From assembly GCA_900767585.1 (NCBI GenBank), contig CAAFZP010000063.1:1-64000 (forward strand): DNA of 64,000 bases. The letters are read 5' to 3'. The stretch's first letter is position 1. Each line of letters starts with the position of its first letter. Of the stretch, positions 1-10,496 are shown piece by piece. A program made the position numbers and the translations under genes. The stretch comes from Lachnospiraceae bacterium (GTDB lineage: Bacteria; Bacillota; Clostridia; Lachnospirales; Lachnospiraceae). Below the pieces are notes generated by a model that ran no database searches, was not told where the DNA came from, and saw nothing but the letters and a program-made list of their open reading frames with translations.

Positions 1-56
<56 letters not shown>

Positions 57-84
57 AAATAAAACAAACTATTTAATTTTTGAG

Positions 85-156
<72 letters not shown>

Positions 157-194
157 ATTTGGTCGTTTTGTACTTCGTACCGACGACGTGTTAT

Positions 195-224
195 ATATTA
201 GCATAGTAGTTCTATATGTGTCAA
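195..224 (-). promoter_or_regulatory. Promoter for the tRNA-Gly pair
   Basis: On the minus strand a perfect TTGACA (219-224) lies 18 bp from TAATAT (195-200), about 40 nt before the tRNA 5' end. This is the only good sigma-A-type site upstream of the two tRNAs. Confidence 0.65.
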
Positions 225-256
225 CAACTTTTTGTAAAAAAATTAAAAATTGTAGC

Positions 257-285
257 TTGCTTTATACAGGTATTTCTCCTATAAT
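257..285 (+). promoter_or_regulatory. Promoter of the LTA-synthase-like gene
   Basis: TTGCTT at 257-262 and a perfect TATAAT at 280-285 are separated by 17 bp, about 40 nt before the start codon. The same hexamer pair and spacing recurs at 44966-44994. Confidence 0.7.
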
Positions 286-325
286 TGAGTATCATTATAA
301 AGATAATTATTGAAGGGGCGGTAAA

Positions 326-2473
326 ATGTCTGAGAAGATAATAAAGGATCAGGAAGAAACAAAAGAAGAAACGAAGACCGGATCCGAAGAAATTGTAAAA
401 AATGGAGAAACGAAAACCGGATTCGAAGAGATTGTCAGGAATGAAGGAAAAGAAGTACCTGAGAAAGCGGATGCAAAGCCATCATTTGGATCAAAGGTAA
501 AGCATTTTTTGAGATATTCGATTCAGACATGGATTGCACGGTGTTTTCTGATTGCATTTGGCCTGGAGCTTCTTATGGAGATATTGGGCAGACGGTCGTT
601 GGTACTTGGTGTGAAGTTTATGGTATCTTCGCCAATTGTATTCTTATATAATACCTCCATTATATTCTTCACTTTATTATTTGCACTATTCTTAAGAAAG
701 CGGGTATTCGGCATCGTGCTGATCAGCATTGTCTGGCTGATCTGCGGTTTTGCAAACTTTGTGGTACTTGGCTATCGTATCACACCATTTGCGGCGATTG
801 ATCTTCTGATGGTGAAGGATGTGATATCCATGCTGGATGTATATTTTTCCAAGGTGCAGCAGGTGCTTCTGGTCGTGGCAGTGGTGGCGGTGATCGCTGG
901 AATCGTGATTTTGTTCCGGAAATCTCCGAAGTTTGAGGGAAAAAAGCATGTCATGCGAACGATGGTTGTCTGTATTGTCATGTGGATTGGCATTATGTTC
1001 TTTACGAACTTTAATGTGAGCCATAACATTATCTCCGATGATTTTGCAAATCTTGGTATGGCATATCAGGATTATGGATTTGCTTATTGTTTCACGAACA
1101 GTATTATCGACAATGGTATTTCAAAGCCGGATGATTACGACGAATCGACGATGCTTCATCTGAAAAATGAATTAAACAGCGAAGAATTCGATGCGGATGA
1201 ATCAAAGAAAAAAACACCGAATATTGTCTGTGTACAGCTGGAATCCTTCTTTGATCCGAATGTGGTAGAAGGATTGACACTCTCAGAAAATCCGATTCCG
1301 AATTTTACGAAACTGAAGGAGAAATTCCCGTCCGGATATTTCACGATGCCGGCGCTTGGTGCCGGTACTGCAAATTCCGAATTCGAGGTGCTGACTGGAA
1401 TCCGTTCCGCATATTTCGGAGCAGGAGAGTATCCATATAAGACAACCGTGAATAAAGTGCCGGTGGAAGGTATGTGCAGTCTGCTGGAGAAGGAAGGCTA
1501 TCATACCTTTGCGATGCATAATAACAAGTCATCCTTCTATGACCGGAAGGATGTCTACAATGAGATGGGATTTGAGCGGTTTATCTCACTGGAATATATG
1601 TATAATGTACAGAAAACTTCAACCGGATGGGCGAAGGATCAAGTGCTGGTGGATAACATCAAGAACTGTCTGAGAAGCACAGAAGGTCCGGATTTTGTAT
1701 TCACGGTCAGCGTACAGGGACATGGCAAATATCCGGAGGAGTTAGGCGCCTGTGATGAGAAAATCAAGGTCAGCTATCCACAGGATCCGGTAAAGAAAAA
1801 TCAGCTTACCTATTATGTAAACCAGTTACATGAGATGGATCAGATGATTCATGATCTGATCACGGCTCTGGATAACACTGGCGAGGAGTATGTGCTGTTG
1901 ATGTACGGTGATCATCTGCCGACGATTACATTTGAGGATGATCAGCTTCCACACAGCCAGTTCCAGACAGAATATATTCTAGTCAATAATATGAATCTGG
2001 ACATCCCGGATGAAGATATCCGTGCAAGTGAGGTATCCACGAAGATATTCAAGGCTCTGAATCTGGATATGGGATATGTGCAGCGCGCACATTGTCTGTA
2101 TGAGGACGATCCGGATGAACTCGATCATACGGTTACATTGCTTGCATATGATATGCTGTATGGCAAGGATTATATCTACGATGGACAGTCTCCGGTACCG
2201 GAAGTCGGACAAGGGCAGATCATCATGGGATTGGAGGAGATCGGCATCAGCCGTGTGTCCAACGAAGGCGATCATGCCGTGGTAAGGGGAAGAAACTTCA
2301 ACGAATATTCCAAGGTGTATGATGGCGAGGAACAATTGGAAACGGTCTATGTCGACCGCAATACATTGATGGTACAGGGAAAGACATTAAGCGATGGTGC
2401 CTTAATCACAGTCAAACAGGTGGATGACTCCGGACATATTTTAAGCTCATCTTCGGACTATACATTTCATTGA
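326..2473 (+). CDS. LTA synthase family protein (membrane sulfatase-fold transferase)
   Basis: Predicted membrane enzyme of the LtaS family, which transfers glycerol phosphate (or a related phospho-alcohol) from lipid to a cell-envelope polymer. A charged cytoplasmic N-terminus (1-60) carries two imperfect copies of a TKTG(S/F)EEIV(K/R)N unit. About five membrane helices follow (70-228), then an extracellular alkaline-phosphatase-like domain. The metal ligand and nucleophile positions match LtaS: E306 in VQLESFFDP and T348 in GAGTANSEFE, with GDHLPT near 525. After about residue 600 there is a beta-rich extension beyond usual LtaS length. The start has AGGGGCGG upstream. The exact polymer cannot be told from sequence. 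Confidence 0.9.
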   Translation: MSEKIIKDQEETKEETKTGSEEIVKNGETKTGFEEIVRNEGKEVPEKADAKPSFGSKVKHFLRYSIQTWIARCFLIAFGLELLMEILGRRSLVLGVKFMVSSPIVFLYNTSIIFFTLLFALFLRKRVFGIVLISIVWLICGFANFVVLGYRITPFAAIDLLMVKDVISMLDVYFSKVQQVLLVVAVVAVIAGIVILFRKSPKFEGKKHVMRTMVVCIVMWIGIMFFTNFNVSHNIISDDFANLGMAYQDYGFAYCFTNSIIDNGISKPDDYDESTMLHLKNELNSEEFDADESKKKTPNIVCVQLESFFDPNVVEGLTLSENPIPNFTKLKEKFPSGYFTMPALGAGTANSEFEVLTGIRSAYFGAGEYPYKTTVNKVPVEGMCSLLEKEGYHTFAMHNNKSSFYDRKDVYNEMGFERFISLEYMYNVQKTSTGWAKDQVLVDNIKNCLRSTEGPDFVFTVSVQGHGKYPEELGACDEKIKVSYPQDPVKKNQLTYYVNQLHEMDQMIHDLITALDNTGEEYVLLMYGDHLPTITFEDDQLPHSQFQTEYILVNNMNLDIPDEDIRASEVSTKIFKALNLDMGYVQRAHCLYEDDPDELDHTVTLLAYDMLYGKDYIYDGQSPVPEVGQGQIIMGLEEIGISRVSNEGDHAVVRGRNFNEYSKVYDGEEQLETVYVDRNTLMVQGKTLSDGALITVKQVDDSGHILSSSSDYTFH

Positions 2474-2526
2474 GGCACAGATACACTGGTTTAATGACAA
2501 AATTAACAACAATTTGGATTTAGTGT

Positions 2527-2555
2527 TTGAATACTCGATATAGGTATGCTATAAT
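2527..2555 (+). promoter_or_regulatory. Promoter of cheX
   Basis: TTGAAT (2527-2532), a 17-bp spacer and a perfect TATAAT (2550-2555), 42 nt before the cheX start. Confidence 0.7.
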
Positions 2556-2596
2556 TATCGTTAACCTATTTCAAAATAATACTAAGGAGAGGGCAT

Positions 2597-3076
2597 ATGG
2601 TACCTGCAATTGATGTAAAGCACATTAACCCTTTTTTGCAGTCGAGTATTTCTATTGTAGAAAGTGTTACTCAGGTGAAGATGACAGTCGGCAAGCCTGA
2701 GATGACAGATTTTCATTTACATGACAAATATTATGCAATTCAGGTCGGCGTAGTAGGAGAAATGAAAGGTCAGGTAATTCTGGCAATCCGGGAGAATAAC
2801 GCAAAGGATATTGCATCCCGTATGATGTTCGGAATGCCGGTGAATGAGTTGGATGAGATGGCATCCTCCGCATTGAACGAACTTGGGAATATGATTATGG
2901 GGAACACGGCAACGATTTTTTCCACACTTGGAATTATCATCGATATTACGCCGCCGCTTGCTGTATATGGCAACGACTTACAGTTGAAGTCGGATATAGA
3001 TGGAATTAAAGTACCTTTGATGTATGGCGGGGAAGAATACATCGGACTTTACATCTGCGTTTACGAGGATAAGTAA
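2597..3076 (+). CDS. cheX: Chemotaxis protein CheX
   Basis: A 159-residue single-domain protein of the CheC/CheX/FliY family, which dephosphorylates CheY-P. The active-site helix signature E-x-x-N is present in NELGNMIMGN (about residues 95-104). Only one such helix is seen, as in CheX; CheC has two. A strong AAGGAGAGGG site precedes the ATG. It has its own promoter and no chemotaxis genes beside it, so it probably acts on a response regulator encoded elsewhere, possibly the CheY-like protein at 46 kb. The partner is an inference. Confidence 0.85.
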   Translation: MVPAIDVKHINPFLQSSISIVESVTQVKMTVGKPEMTDFHLHDKYYAIQVGVVGEMKGQVILAIRENNAKDIASRMMFGMPVNELDEMASSALNELGNMIMGNTATIFSTLGIIIDITPPLAVYGNDLQLKSDIDGIKVPLMYGGEEYIGLYICVYEDK

Positions 3077-3124
3077 TGCCTGAACCTTCATCGGTTCGAA
3101 TTACCTAATATATAATCAGACTAA

Positions 3125-4597
<1,473 letters not shown>

Positions 4598-4623
4598 TCG
4601 GAAAATCTTTATATAAAAATCAG

Positions 4624-4663
4624 AGACATTCTGTGAGAGAAATCTTGCAGGATGTCTTTTTTA
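4624..4663 (+). terminator. Terminator after guaB
   Basis: A 10-bp stem, AGACATTCTG pairing with CAGGATGTCT (one G-U), is followed immediately by a T tract. Confidence 0.85.
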
Positions 4664-4725
4664 TGCAATTTTTTTTCGTATGTATGATTGTACCAAATTC
4701 TATACAATTATCCCCAAAAACTATA

Positions 4726-4754
4726 TTTACAAATGATAATTGAAATGTTATATT
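4726..4754 (+). promoter_or_regulatory. Likely promoter of the pantothenate operon
   Basis: TTTACA (4726-4731) and TATATT (4749-4754) with a 17-bp spacer, 84 nt before the first gene. It is the best site in the 175-nt gap. Confidence 0.5.
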
Positions 4755-4838
4755 GCAAAATGGATGGTATTCGAGAGAAACTATACTGGGAAATGAATAT
4801 GGTGCACACCCCTTTGGTCAGAAAGAAGAGGTGATGGT

Positions 4839-5684
4839 ATGAAGATTGGATTGATTGGAGCTGGCAGAATGGGCTTTACGCTCGGCAGACATTTATCCGA
4901 TTTCGCAAAGACACATGCAGAGATGCTCTGTGTGGAGGGCTTTTACAGTCGGAATCCGGAGAGTGCAAGAGAGGCAGCGCGATTTACTGGTACGAAATAC
5001 TATGAAGACATGGAGACATTGGTTCAGGCGTGTGATACTATATTTTTAACGGTTCCGGATGGACAGATCGCGAACGTGGCAGAAGAGATTGCAGAAAGTT
5101 CGGTGTGTCTGGATGGAAAAACGATGATTCATACAAGTGGGGCTCTTTCCTCACATATATTTTCTGGTATGGGTAGTCGCGTAAGCGGGTATTCAATACA
5201 TCCTATTTATGCAGTGAATTCGAAGACGGATTCCTACATACATTTCCAAGACTGTTACATGACGATTGAAGGCGAAGGAACGAAGACGCAGGAGCTAATA
5301 TGCCTGTTTGAGAAAATGGGACACACGATCCGGCAGATTTCCGCAGACCAAAAGGCAAAATATCATGCATCGGCAGTATTTGCAAGCAATCTGGTGATCG
5401 GACTATATAAGATGGGGACAACCCTTCTTTCGGAGTGCGGATTTATACCGGAGGAAGCAGAGCACGCATTGATGCCGCTCTTTGCAAATAATGCAGAGAA
5501 TATGGAACGCTTTGGCTGCGAGAAAGCATTGACGGGACCGGTCAGCCGCGGCGATGTGGCAACGGTGGAGAAGCATCTGCAGGCACTTGACGGCGATGCG
5601 CGTGAGGTGTACCGGCTGCTTTCGAAGCAATTGTGCAATGCGGACAGTCAGGCAATTCAAACTATATTGGATATGAAGGAGTAA
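4839..5684 (+). CDS. Rossmann-fold DUF2520 protein, candidate ketopantoate reductase (PanG type)
   Basis: A 281-residue two-domain protein. The N-terminal Rossmann fold binds a dinucleotide (GAGRMG at 8-13), with TSGA and SIHPIY motifs near the cleft. The C-terminal helical part is DUF2520-like. It starts an operon with panB four bases downstream, then panC, panD and coaBC. No PanE-type ketopantoate reductase is present in the window. PanG proteins of Francisella and some Firmicutes belong to this kind of family and replace PanE, so the context points to reduction of ketopantoate to pantoate with NAD(P)H. The fold is seen; the substrate is inferred from the operon. Confidence 0.75.
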   Translation: MKIGLIGAGRMGFTLGRHLSDFAKTHAEMLCVEGFYSRNPESAREAARFTGTKYYEDMETLVQACDTIFLTVPDGQIANVAEEIAESSVCLDGKTMIHTSGALSSHIFSGMGSRVSGYSIHPIYAVNSKTDSYIHFQDCYMTIEGEGTKTQELICLFEKMGHTIRQISADQKAKYHASAVFASNLVIGLYKMGTTLLSECGFIPEEAEHALMPLFANNAENMERFGCEKALTGPVSRGDVATVEKHLQALDGDAREVYRLLSKQLCNADSQAIQTILDMKE

Positions 5685-5687
5685 ACC

Positions 5688-6515
5688 ATGAAAAAAACAG
5701 TAACTACTTTTGCAAAGGCAAAGGCTTCCGGCGAGAAGCTTACAATGTTGACAGCGTATGATTATTCGACAGCCAAACTGATGGATGAGGCAGGTGTGGA
5801 TTCGATTCTGGTCGGCGATTCCCTCGGAAATGTCGTGCTTGGATATGAGGACACAGTTTCCGTAACAATGGAAGATATGATCCATCATGGCGCCGCAGTT
5901 GCACGTGGTGCGAAGGAAGCCTTGGTCGTGATTGATATGCCGTTTATGTCTTATCAGACATCGGTCTATGATGCAGTTGTTAATGCGGGACGTCTGATGA
6001 AGGAAGGTCGTGCCAATGCAGTGAAATTAGAGGGTGGTGTGGAAGTAGCACCACAGATTAAAGCAATCACACAGGCAGGTATCCCGGTGTGTGCACACAT
6101 CGGACTTACCCCACAGTCTATCAATGCATTTGGTGGATTCAAGGTACAGGGAAAGACGGAAGCGGCTGCACAGAAGCTGATCGACGATGCGCTGGCTGTA
6201 CAGGATGCGGGTGCATTTGCAGTGGTACTCGAATGTGTACCGGAGAAGCTGGCTACGCTTGTGACAGAGAAGTTAGATATTCCGACCATTGGTATCGGTG
6301 CCGGAAATGGCTGCGACGGACAGGTGCTTGTATATGCAGATATGCTTGGCATGTTCAGTGATTTCACACCGAAATTTGTGAAGCGGTTTGCAGAGATTGG
6401 ACCGCAGATGACCGACGGGTTCAAGGCGTATATCAAGGAAGTGAAGGATGGCACATATCCTTCTGCAGAGCATACTTATGCGATTGCAGATGATGTAATC
6501 GAGAAATTGTACTAA
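5688..6515 (+). CDS. panB: 3-methyl-2-oxobutanoate hydroxymethyltransferase
   Basis: Converts alpha-ketoisovalerate and methylene-tetrahydrofolate to ketopantoate, the first step of pantothenate synthesis. The 275-residue TIM barrel is full length. The [15 protein letters not shown] region carries the metal-binding aspartate, and [15 protein letters not shown] is the conserved C-terminal signature. The ribosome-binding site AAGGAG lies inside the end of the preceding gene, so translation is probably coupled. A long palindrome separates it from panC. Confidence 0.97.
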   Translation: MKKTVTTFAKAKASGEKLTMLTAYDYSTAKLMDEAGVDSILVGDSLGNVVLGYEDTVSVTMEDMIHHGAAVARGAKEALVVIDMPFMSYQTSVYDAVVNAGRLMKEGRANAVKLEGGVEVAPQIKAITQAGIPVCAHIGLTPQSINAFGGFKVQGKTEAAAQKLIDDALAVQDAGAFAVVLECVPEKLATLVTEKLDIPTIGIGAGNGCDGQVLVYADMLGMFSDFTPKFVKRFAEIGPQMTDGFKAYIKEVKDGTYPSAEHTYAIADDVIEKLY

Positions 6516-6519
6516 GGTG

Positions 6520-6713
6520 CGAAAACATTTACGTGTTCTAAAAGAGTTGTACATAATTTCAAATTCCACGCAGATGCGCTCTCGCTCGGTTCAGCACGCA
6601 ATGGTACTAAACTCGTGACAACAGGTTGTCACTTGTTAAGTACCAGCGTGCTTCAACGGTCTGCGCTAAAATTTGAATTATGTACAACTCCATATACACC
6701 TATTATGTTTTCG
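6520..6713. repeat. 194-bp long imperfect palindrome with nested hairpins
   Basis: The arms match from CGAAAACAT (6520) to ATGTTTTCG (6713). The best part pairs GAGTTGTACATAATTTCAAA with the complement of TTTGAATTATGTACAACTC. Inside are a GCACGC..GGTACT pairing with AGTACC..GCGTGC and a central perfect hairpin TGACAAC-AG-GTTGTCA. It fills almost all of the panB-panC gap. It has no open frame and no T tract. It could be a MITE-like insertion or a structured leader of panC. Its sequence differs from the other long palindrome at 10139. Confidence 0.8.
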
Positions 6714-6756
6714 TTGCTTTACAATAAAACTTTGAATATAGAAAGGAAAAAATAAC

Positions 6757-7605
6757 ATGGAAATCGTAACAACAGTGAAGGAAGTTCGGGATAGAGTCAA
6801 GGCTTGGAAGAAGGAAGGCAAGCAGGTTGGTCTGGTGCCGACAATGGGATATCTGCATGAGGGACATAAGAGCCTGATCGACAAGGCAGTTGCAGAAAAT
6901 GATGCCGTTGTTGTCAGTGTATTTGTCAACCCAATGCAGTTTGGACCGGCTGAAGATCTGGCAAGCTACCCAAGAGATTTAGAGGCAGATGCAAAGCTGT
7001 GTGAGGCAGCCGGCGCAAGTCTGATATTCCATCCGGAACCGGAGGAAATGTATAAGGATGGTTTCTGCTCTTTCGTTGATATGAACGGACTGACCAACGC
7101 ACTATGTGGATTGTCACGCCCGGTCCATTTCCGTGGTGTATGTACGGTAGTGAATAAGCTGTTCAATATCGTACAGCCGGATAAGGCATATTTCGGAGAG
7201 AAGGATGCACAGCAGCTCGCTGTAATCAAGCGTATGGTTACAGATTTGAACATGGATATCGAAATCGTTGGATGCCCGATCATCCGTGAAGCAGACGGAC
7301 TTGCAAAGAGTTCCAGAAATACATATCTTTCTCCGGAGTCCAGAAAGCAGGCAGTGATCCTGTCCAAGGCAATCTTCCTTGGTAAAAAGATGGTAGAAGA
7401 TGGCGAGCGTGACGCAGCAAAGATCAAGAAGGCTATGACTGATCTGATTAACACAATGCCGCTTGCAACCATCGATTATGTGGAGATTGTAGACGGTATG
7501 ACCATGCAGAGTATCGACACATTGAAGGGTGACATCCTGTGTGCAATCGCAGTCAATATCGGTGGCGAAGCAAGACTTATTGATAATTTCCACTATACAG
7601 TTTAG
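6757..7605 (+). CDS. panC: Pantothenate synthetase (pantoate-beta-alanine ligase)
   Basis: Condenses pantoate with beta-alanine using ATP. The nucleotidyltransferase motif PTMGYLHEGH lies at about 25-34, and FGEKDAQQLAVIKRM carries the conserved second signature. The 282-residue length is typical. The start has AAGGAAAA upstream. It is followed after 21 nt by panD, which supplies its beta-alanine, so the operon carries both branches. Confidence 0.97.
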   Translation: MEIVTTVKEVRDRVKAWKKEGKQVGLVPTMGYLHEGHKSLIDKAVAENDAVVVSVFVNPMQFGPAEDLASYPRDLEADAKLCEAAGASLIFHPEPEEMYKDGFCSFVDMNGLTNALCGLSRPVHFRGVCTVVNKLFNIVQPDKAYFGEKDAQQLAVIKRMVTDLNMDIEIVGCPIIREADGLAKSSRNTYLSPESRKQAVILSKAIFLGKKMVEDGERDAAKIKKAMTDLINTMPLATIDYVEIVDGMTMQSIDTLKGDILCAIAVNIGGEARLIDNFHYTV

Positions 7606-7626
7606 AACGAAAAAGGAGATACATGT

Positions 7627-8016
7627 ATGACAGTCAATATGCTGAAAAGTAAAATACATCGCGCAACGGTAAAGCAGGCGGAACTGCAGTACGTCGGCAG
7701 CATCACGATCGATGAGGCACTGATGGAGGCGGCTGGCATCTTCGAATATGAGAAGGTGCAGATCGTCGATATCGAAAATGGAAACCGTTTCGAGACGTAT
7801 GTGATCGCCGGTGAGCGTGAGAGCGGCATGATCTGCTTAAACGGCGCTGCCGCAAGACAGGTGTGTGTCGGAGATAAGATCATCATTATGTGTTATGCAG
7901 ATATGACGCCGGAAGAGGTACAGACACATAAGCCGAAGGTTGTATTTGTGGATGAGGAGAATAAGATTTCGAGACTGACAAATTACGAAAAACATGGTAG
8001 ACTAGAGGATATGTGA
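7627..8016 (+). CDS. panD: Aspartate 1-decarboxylase
   Basis: Pyruvoyl enzyme that makes beta-alanine from L-aspartate. The self-cleavage site Gly-Ser is visible in QYVGSITID (about residues 23-24); the serine becomes the pyruvoyl group. LNGAAAR and the Tyr in IMCYADM are conserved. The 129-residue length is typical. AAAAGGAG precedes the start. Confidence 0.97.
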   Translation: MTVNMLKSKIHRATVKQAELQYVGSITIDEALMEAAGIFEYEKVQIVDIENGNRFETYVIAGERESGMICLNGAAARQVCVGDKIIIMCYADMTPEEVQTHKPKVVFVDEENKISRLTNYEKHGRLEDM

Positions 8017-8043
8017 AATATATCTTGATCAGGAGGGAACATT

Positions 8044-9237
8044 ATGCTTACAGGAAAGAAGATTGTGCTCGGTGTGAGCGGTGGTATTGCAGCCTATAAG
8101 ATGGCGAATGTTGCAAGCATGCTTTCCAAGCTGCATGCAGACATCCATGTTGTGATGACAGAGAATGCGACACATTTTATCACGCCGGAGACATTTGAAG
8201 TACTGACAGGAAATCACTGTTATACAGATACGTTTGACCGTTGTATGGAGCTGCATGTACCGCACATCGCACTTGGCACGCAGGCGGATGCAATCCTGAT
8301 TGCGCCAGCAAGTGCGGATGTCGTTGGCAAGATCGCAAATGGAATCGCGGATGATATGCTCACAACCTGTGTGCTTCCTGCAACCTGTCCGGTTATGCTT
8401 GCTCCATCCATGAATGTACATATGTACGAGAATCCGATTGTGCAAGATAACATGAAGAAGCTTGCCTCCTATGGATATGAGATCATCGAGGCGGACGAAG
8501 GATATCTGGCATGCCGGGATATCGGCAAAGGAAAGCTTCCACCGGAGCATGTGCTTGTGGATTATATTATCCGTGCCTGCGCAATGGACAAAGACCTTGC
8601 AGGCAAGAAGGTGCTGGTGACAGCTGGTGCCACACAGGAGTCCATTGATCCGGTCCGTTATATCACGAATCATTCGACCGGCAAGATGGGGTATGCATTG
8701 GCACGCATGGCGGCATTCCGTGGCGCCAAGGTTACACTTGTGGCAGGACCGACGAATCTGGAGGATCCATTGTTTGTCGATATGGTGAAGGTTGTCACAG
8801 CGGAAGATATGTATGAGGCAGTGACAAGCCGGAGCGCGGACATGGATATCATCATCAAGGCAGCGGCAGTTGCCGATTACCGCCCGGAAAATGTCAGCGA
8901 TGAAAAGATCAAAAAGCAGGATGGCAACATGGCTATTCCGCTTACAAGAACAAAGGATATTCTGGCATATCTTGGCGAACACAAGAAGGACGGACAGTTT
9001 ATCTGCGGATTTTCTATGGAGACGGAGCATATGGTAGAAAATTCAAAGAAGAAGTTAGAGAAGAAGCATATTGACATGGTTGCTGCGAACAACCTGAAGG
9101 TAGAGGGTGCCGGATTCGGCGTCGATACGAATATTATGACACTCATAACAAAAGAGGGAGAAAAAGAACTCCCTCTGATGAGTAAAGAAGATGTCGCAAA
9201 TGCGATATTGGATGAAATCGTTGCAAAGATAAACTAA
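8044..9237 (+). CDS. coaBC: Bifunctional phosphopantothenoylcysteine decarboxylase / phosphopantothenate-cysteine ligase
   Basis: Makes 4'-phosphopantetheine from 4'-phosphopantothenate and cysteine. The N-terminal flavoprotein half (CoaC) shows GVSGGIAAYK, the substrate-binding PSMNVHMY and the catalytic cysteine in YLACRDIGKG. The C-terminal half (CoaB) starts near 188 with VTAGATQE and PVRYITN. Length 397 is normal. AGGAGG lies before the ATG. The stop overlaps by 4 nt the stop of the convergent YitT gene, with no terminator between them. Confidence 0.97.
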   Translation: MLTGKKIVLGVSGGIAAYKMANVASMLSKLHADIHVVMTENATHFITPETFEVLTGNHCYTDTFDRCMELHVPHIALGTQADAILIAPASADVVGKIANGIADDMLTTCVLPATCPVMLAPSMNVHMYENPIVQDNMKKLASYGYEIIEADEGYLACRDIGKGKLPPEHVLVDYIIRACAMDKDLAGKKVLVTAGATQESIDPVRYITNHSTGKMGYALARMAAFRGAKVTLVAGPTNLEDPLFVDMVKVVTAEDMYEAVTSRSADMDIIIKAAAVADYRPENVSDEKIKKQDGNMAIPLTRTKDILAYLGEHKKDGQFICGFSMETEHMVENSKKKLEKKHIDMVAANNLKVEGAGFGVDTNIMTLITKEGEKELPLMSKEDVANAILDEIVAKIN

Positions 9238-10112
9238 TCATTTGGTATATCATGAAATCTGCCAGCGAGTTCTTCGGTTTTGACGATATTGATAAACGCA
9301 TGTGGATCAATCGAACGAATCAGAGGAATGAGCTGGCGTTTTGCTTCTGTGTTGATGACAGAGTAGATCAAAGTTTTCTCTTTTTCTTCATAACAGCCGA
9401 TGCCCTGAAACAGCGTGGCGTCGTGGTTGGTTGTTTCCCGTATTGCTTTATAGATCTGTTCGGAGTAATCCGAGATGATAAATAATGTTTCTTTTTTGTA
9501 TCGTTTATAAAGAATCTGAATCGCCTGTGTGCTGCAGAACTGGAAGATGATCGAATAAAGCGCAATCGACCAGCCGAAGAGGTAACCGGCCAGAATCAGC
9601 AGCATAACATTTCCGAATAATATATAGTTCCAGGCATCAATTCCTTTGCGCTGGGACAGATAGATGCTGATAAAGTCTGTACCGCCGGTTGTCGTGCCAA
9701 CATTTAAGCACAGGCTGATGGCAAATCCGTTGATCAGACCGCCGAACACACTGTTCAGCATGGCGTCCTGTGTAAATACATAGGCAGGCAGTATGTCGAC
9801 GAAAATACTCGACAGGATGATCGTGAGAATCGAGTAGAGTGTGAATTTCCGTCCGATGAATTTGAACCCGATGTAGACCGGGATGATATTTAACAGGACA
9901 TTCAGCAGTGTATATGGAACATGAATGTGCAGGAATTTCTGGAAAATCTCCTGCAAAAGCAGAGATAATCCGGAGAAACCGCCCGGAAATAATCCCGCAG
10001 GACGTGCGAAACAGCATAAGTTCCAGGCAAAGACGATGGAGGCTAAGATCACGATGAAAATCCGGAATATCTGATAGAATTTTGGGTGTTTGTATTCAAT
10101 GGACTGGAACAT
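9234..10112 (-). CDS. YitT family membrane protein (DUF161/DUF2179)
   Basis: A 292-residue protein with about five to six membrane helices over residues 15-200 and a soluble C-terminal DUF2179 domain. GTTTGGTDFIS is the recognisable membrane signature. The family is thought to be transporters or membrane regulators, without a settled substrate. The minus-strand GGAGGG sits just before the ATG. The stop is convergent with and overlaps coaBC. Its promoter region runs into the 248-bp palindrome. Confidence 0.88.
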   Translation of the reverse strand: MFQSIEYKHPKFYQIFRIFIVILASIVFAWNLCCFARPAGLFPGGFSGLSLLLQEIFQKFLHIHVPYTLLNVLLNIIPVYIGFKFIGRKFTLYSILTIILSSIFVDILPAYVFTQDAMLNSVFGGLINGFAISLCLNVGTTTGGTDFISIYLSQRKGIDAWNYILFGNVMLLILAGYLFGWSIALYSIIFQFCSTQAIQILYKRYKKETLFIISDYSEQIYKAIRETTNHDATLFQGIGCYEEKEKTLIYSVINTEAKRQLIPLIRSIDPHAFINIVKTEELAGRFHDIPND

Positions 10113-10138
10113 GGTAAACCCTCCTTTGCGGTGTGTGG

Positions 10139-10386
10139 AATTTGTGGATATGTTGGTATTTCATTGCAGTAATATGAGATGTATTGAAACTAAGAAGTAC
10201 TAGATGTTCTGATATAGATAGTTGTAATTGTACGCAACCGCCGCCAATTCGCCATCCGTGGCTCAGTGGCGGCTTGTTTGAACATCGTGTTCAAACATTG
10301 CTGATTATACTCAGAACATCAAGAACTTCTAAGTTCCAAACATATCCATATTACTGCAATGAAATACAACCATATATCTACAAATT
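10139..10386. repeat. 248-bp long imperfect palindrome with nested hairpins
   Basis: The outer arms AATTTGT(G/A)GATAT... and TATTTCATTGCAGTAATATG pair with their complements ending at 10386. Next inside, AACTAAGAAGTACTAGATGT pairs with the complement around 10313-10335. The core holds GCCGCCA/TGGCGGC and a perfect GTTTGAACA-TCG-TGTTCAAAC hairpin. It fills the space between the divergent YitT and rlmD genes. It has no convincing coding capacity. MITE-like element or paired leader structure; which of these is unknown. Confidence 0.82.
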
Positions 10387-10496
10387 ACAGAACATCTTGA
10401 TGTTTGATTATTTGTTTCTTTTCTTCAAATTATAAATATAGTATACTATGATTAGTTGAATTTATAAATATGAATTGGATAAAAAGAGGAACGAAA

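Noticed and set aside
8029..9030. 333-codon open frame on the minus strand across coaBC
   Set aside because: Antisense shadow of coaBC with biased Cys/His/Arg composition and no family match.
10184..10435. 83-codon plus-strand frame upstream of rlmD
   Set aside because: It lies within the 248-bp palindrome and has no ribosome-binding site or recognisable protein.
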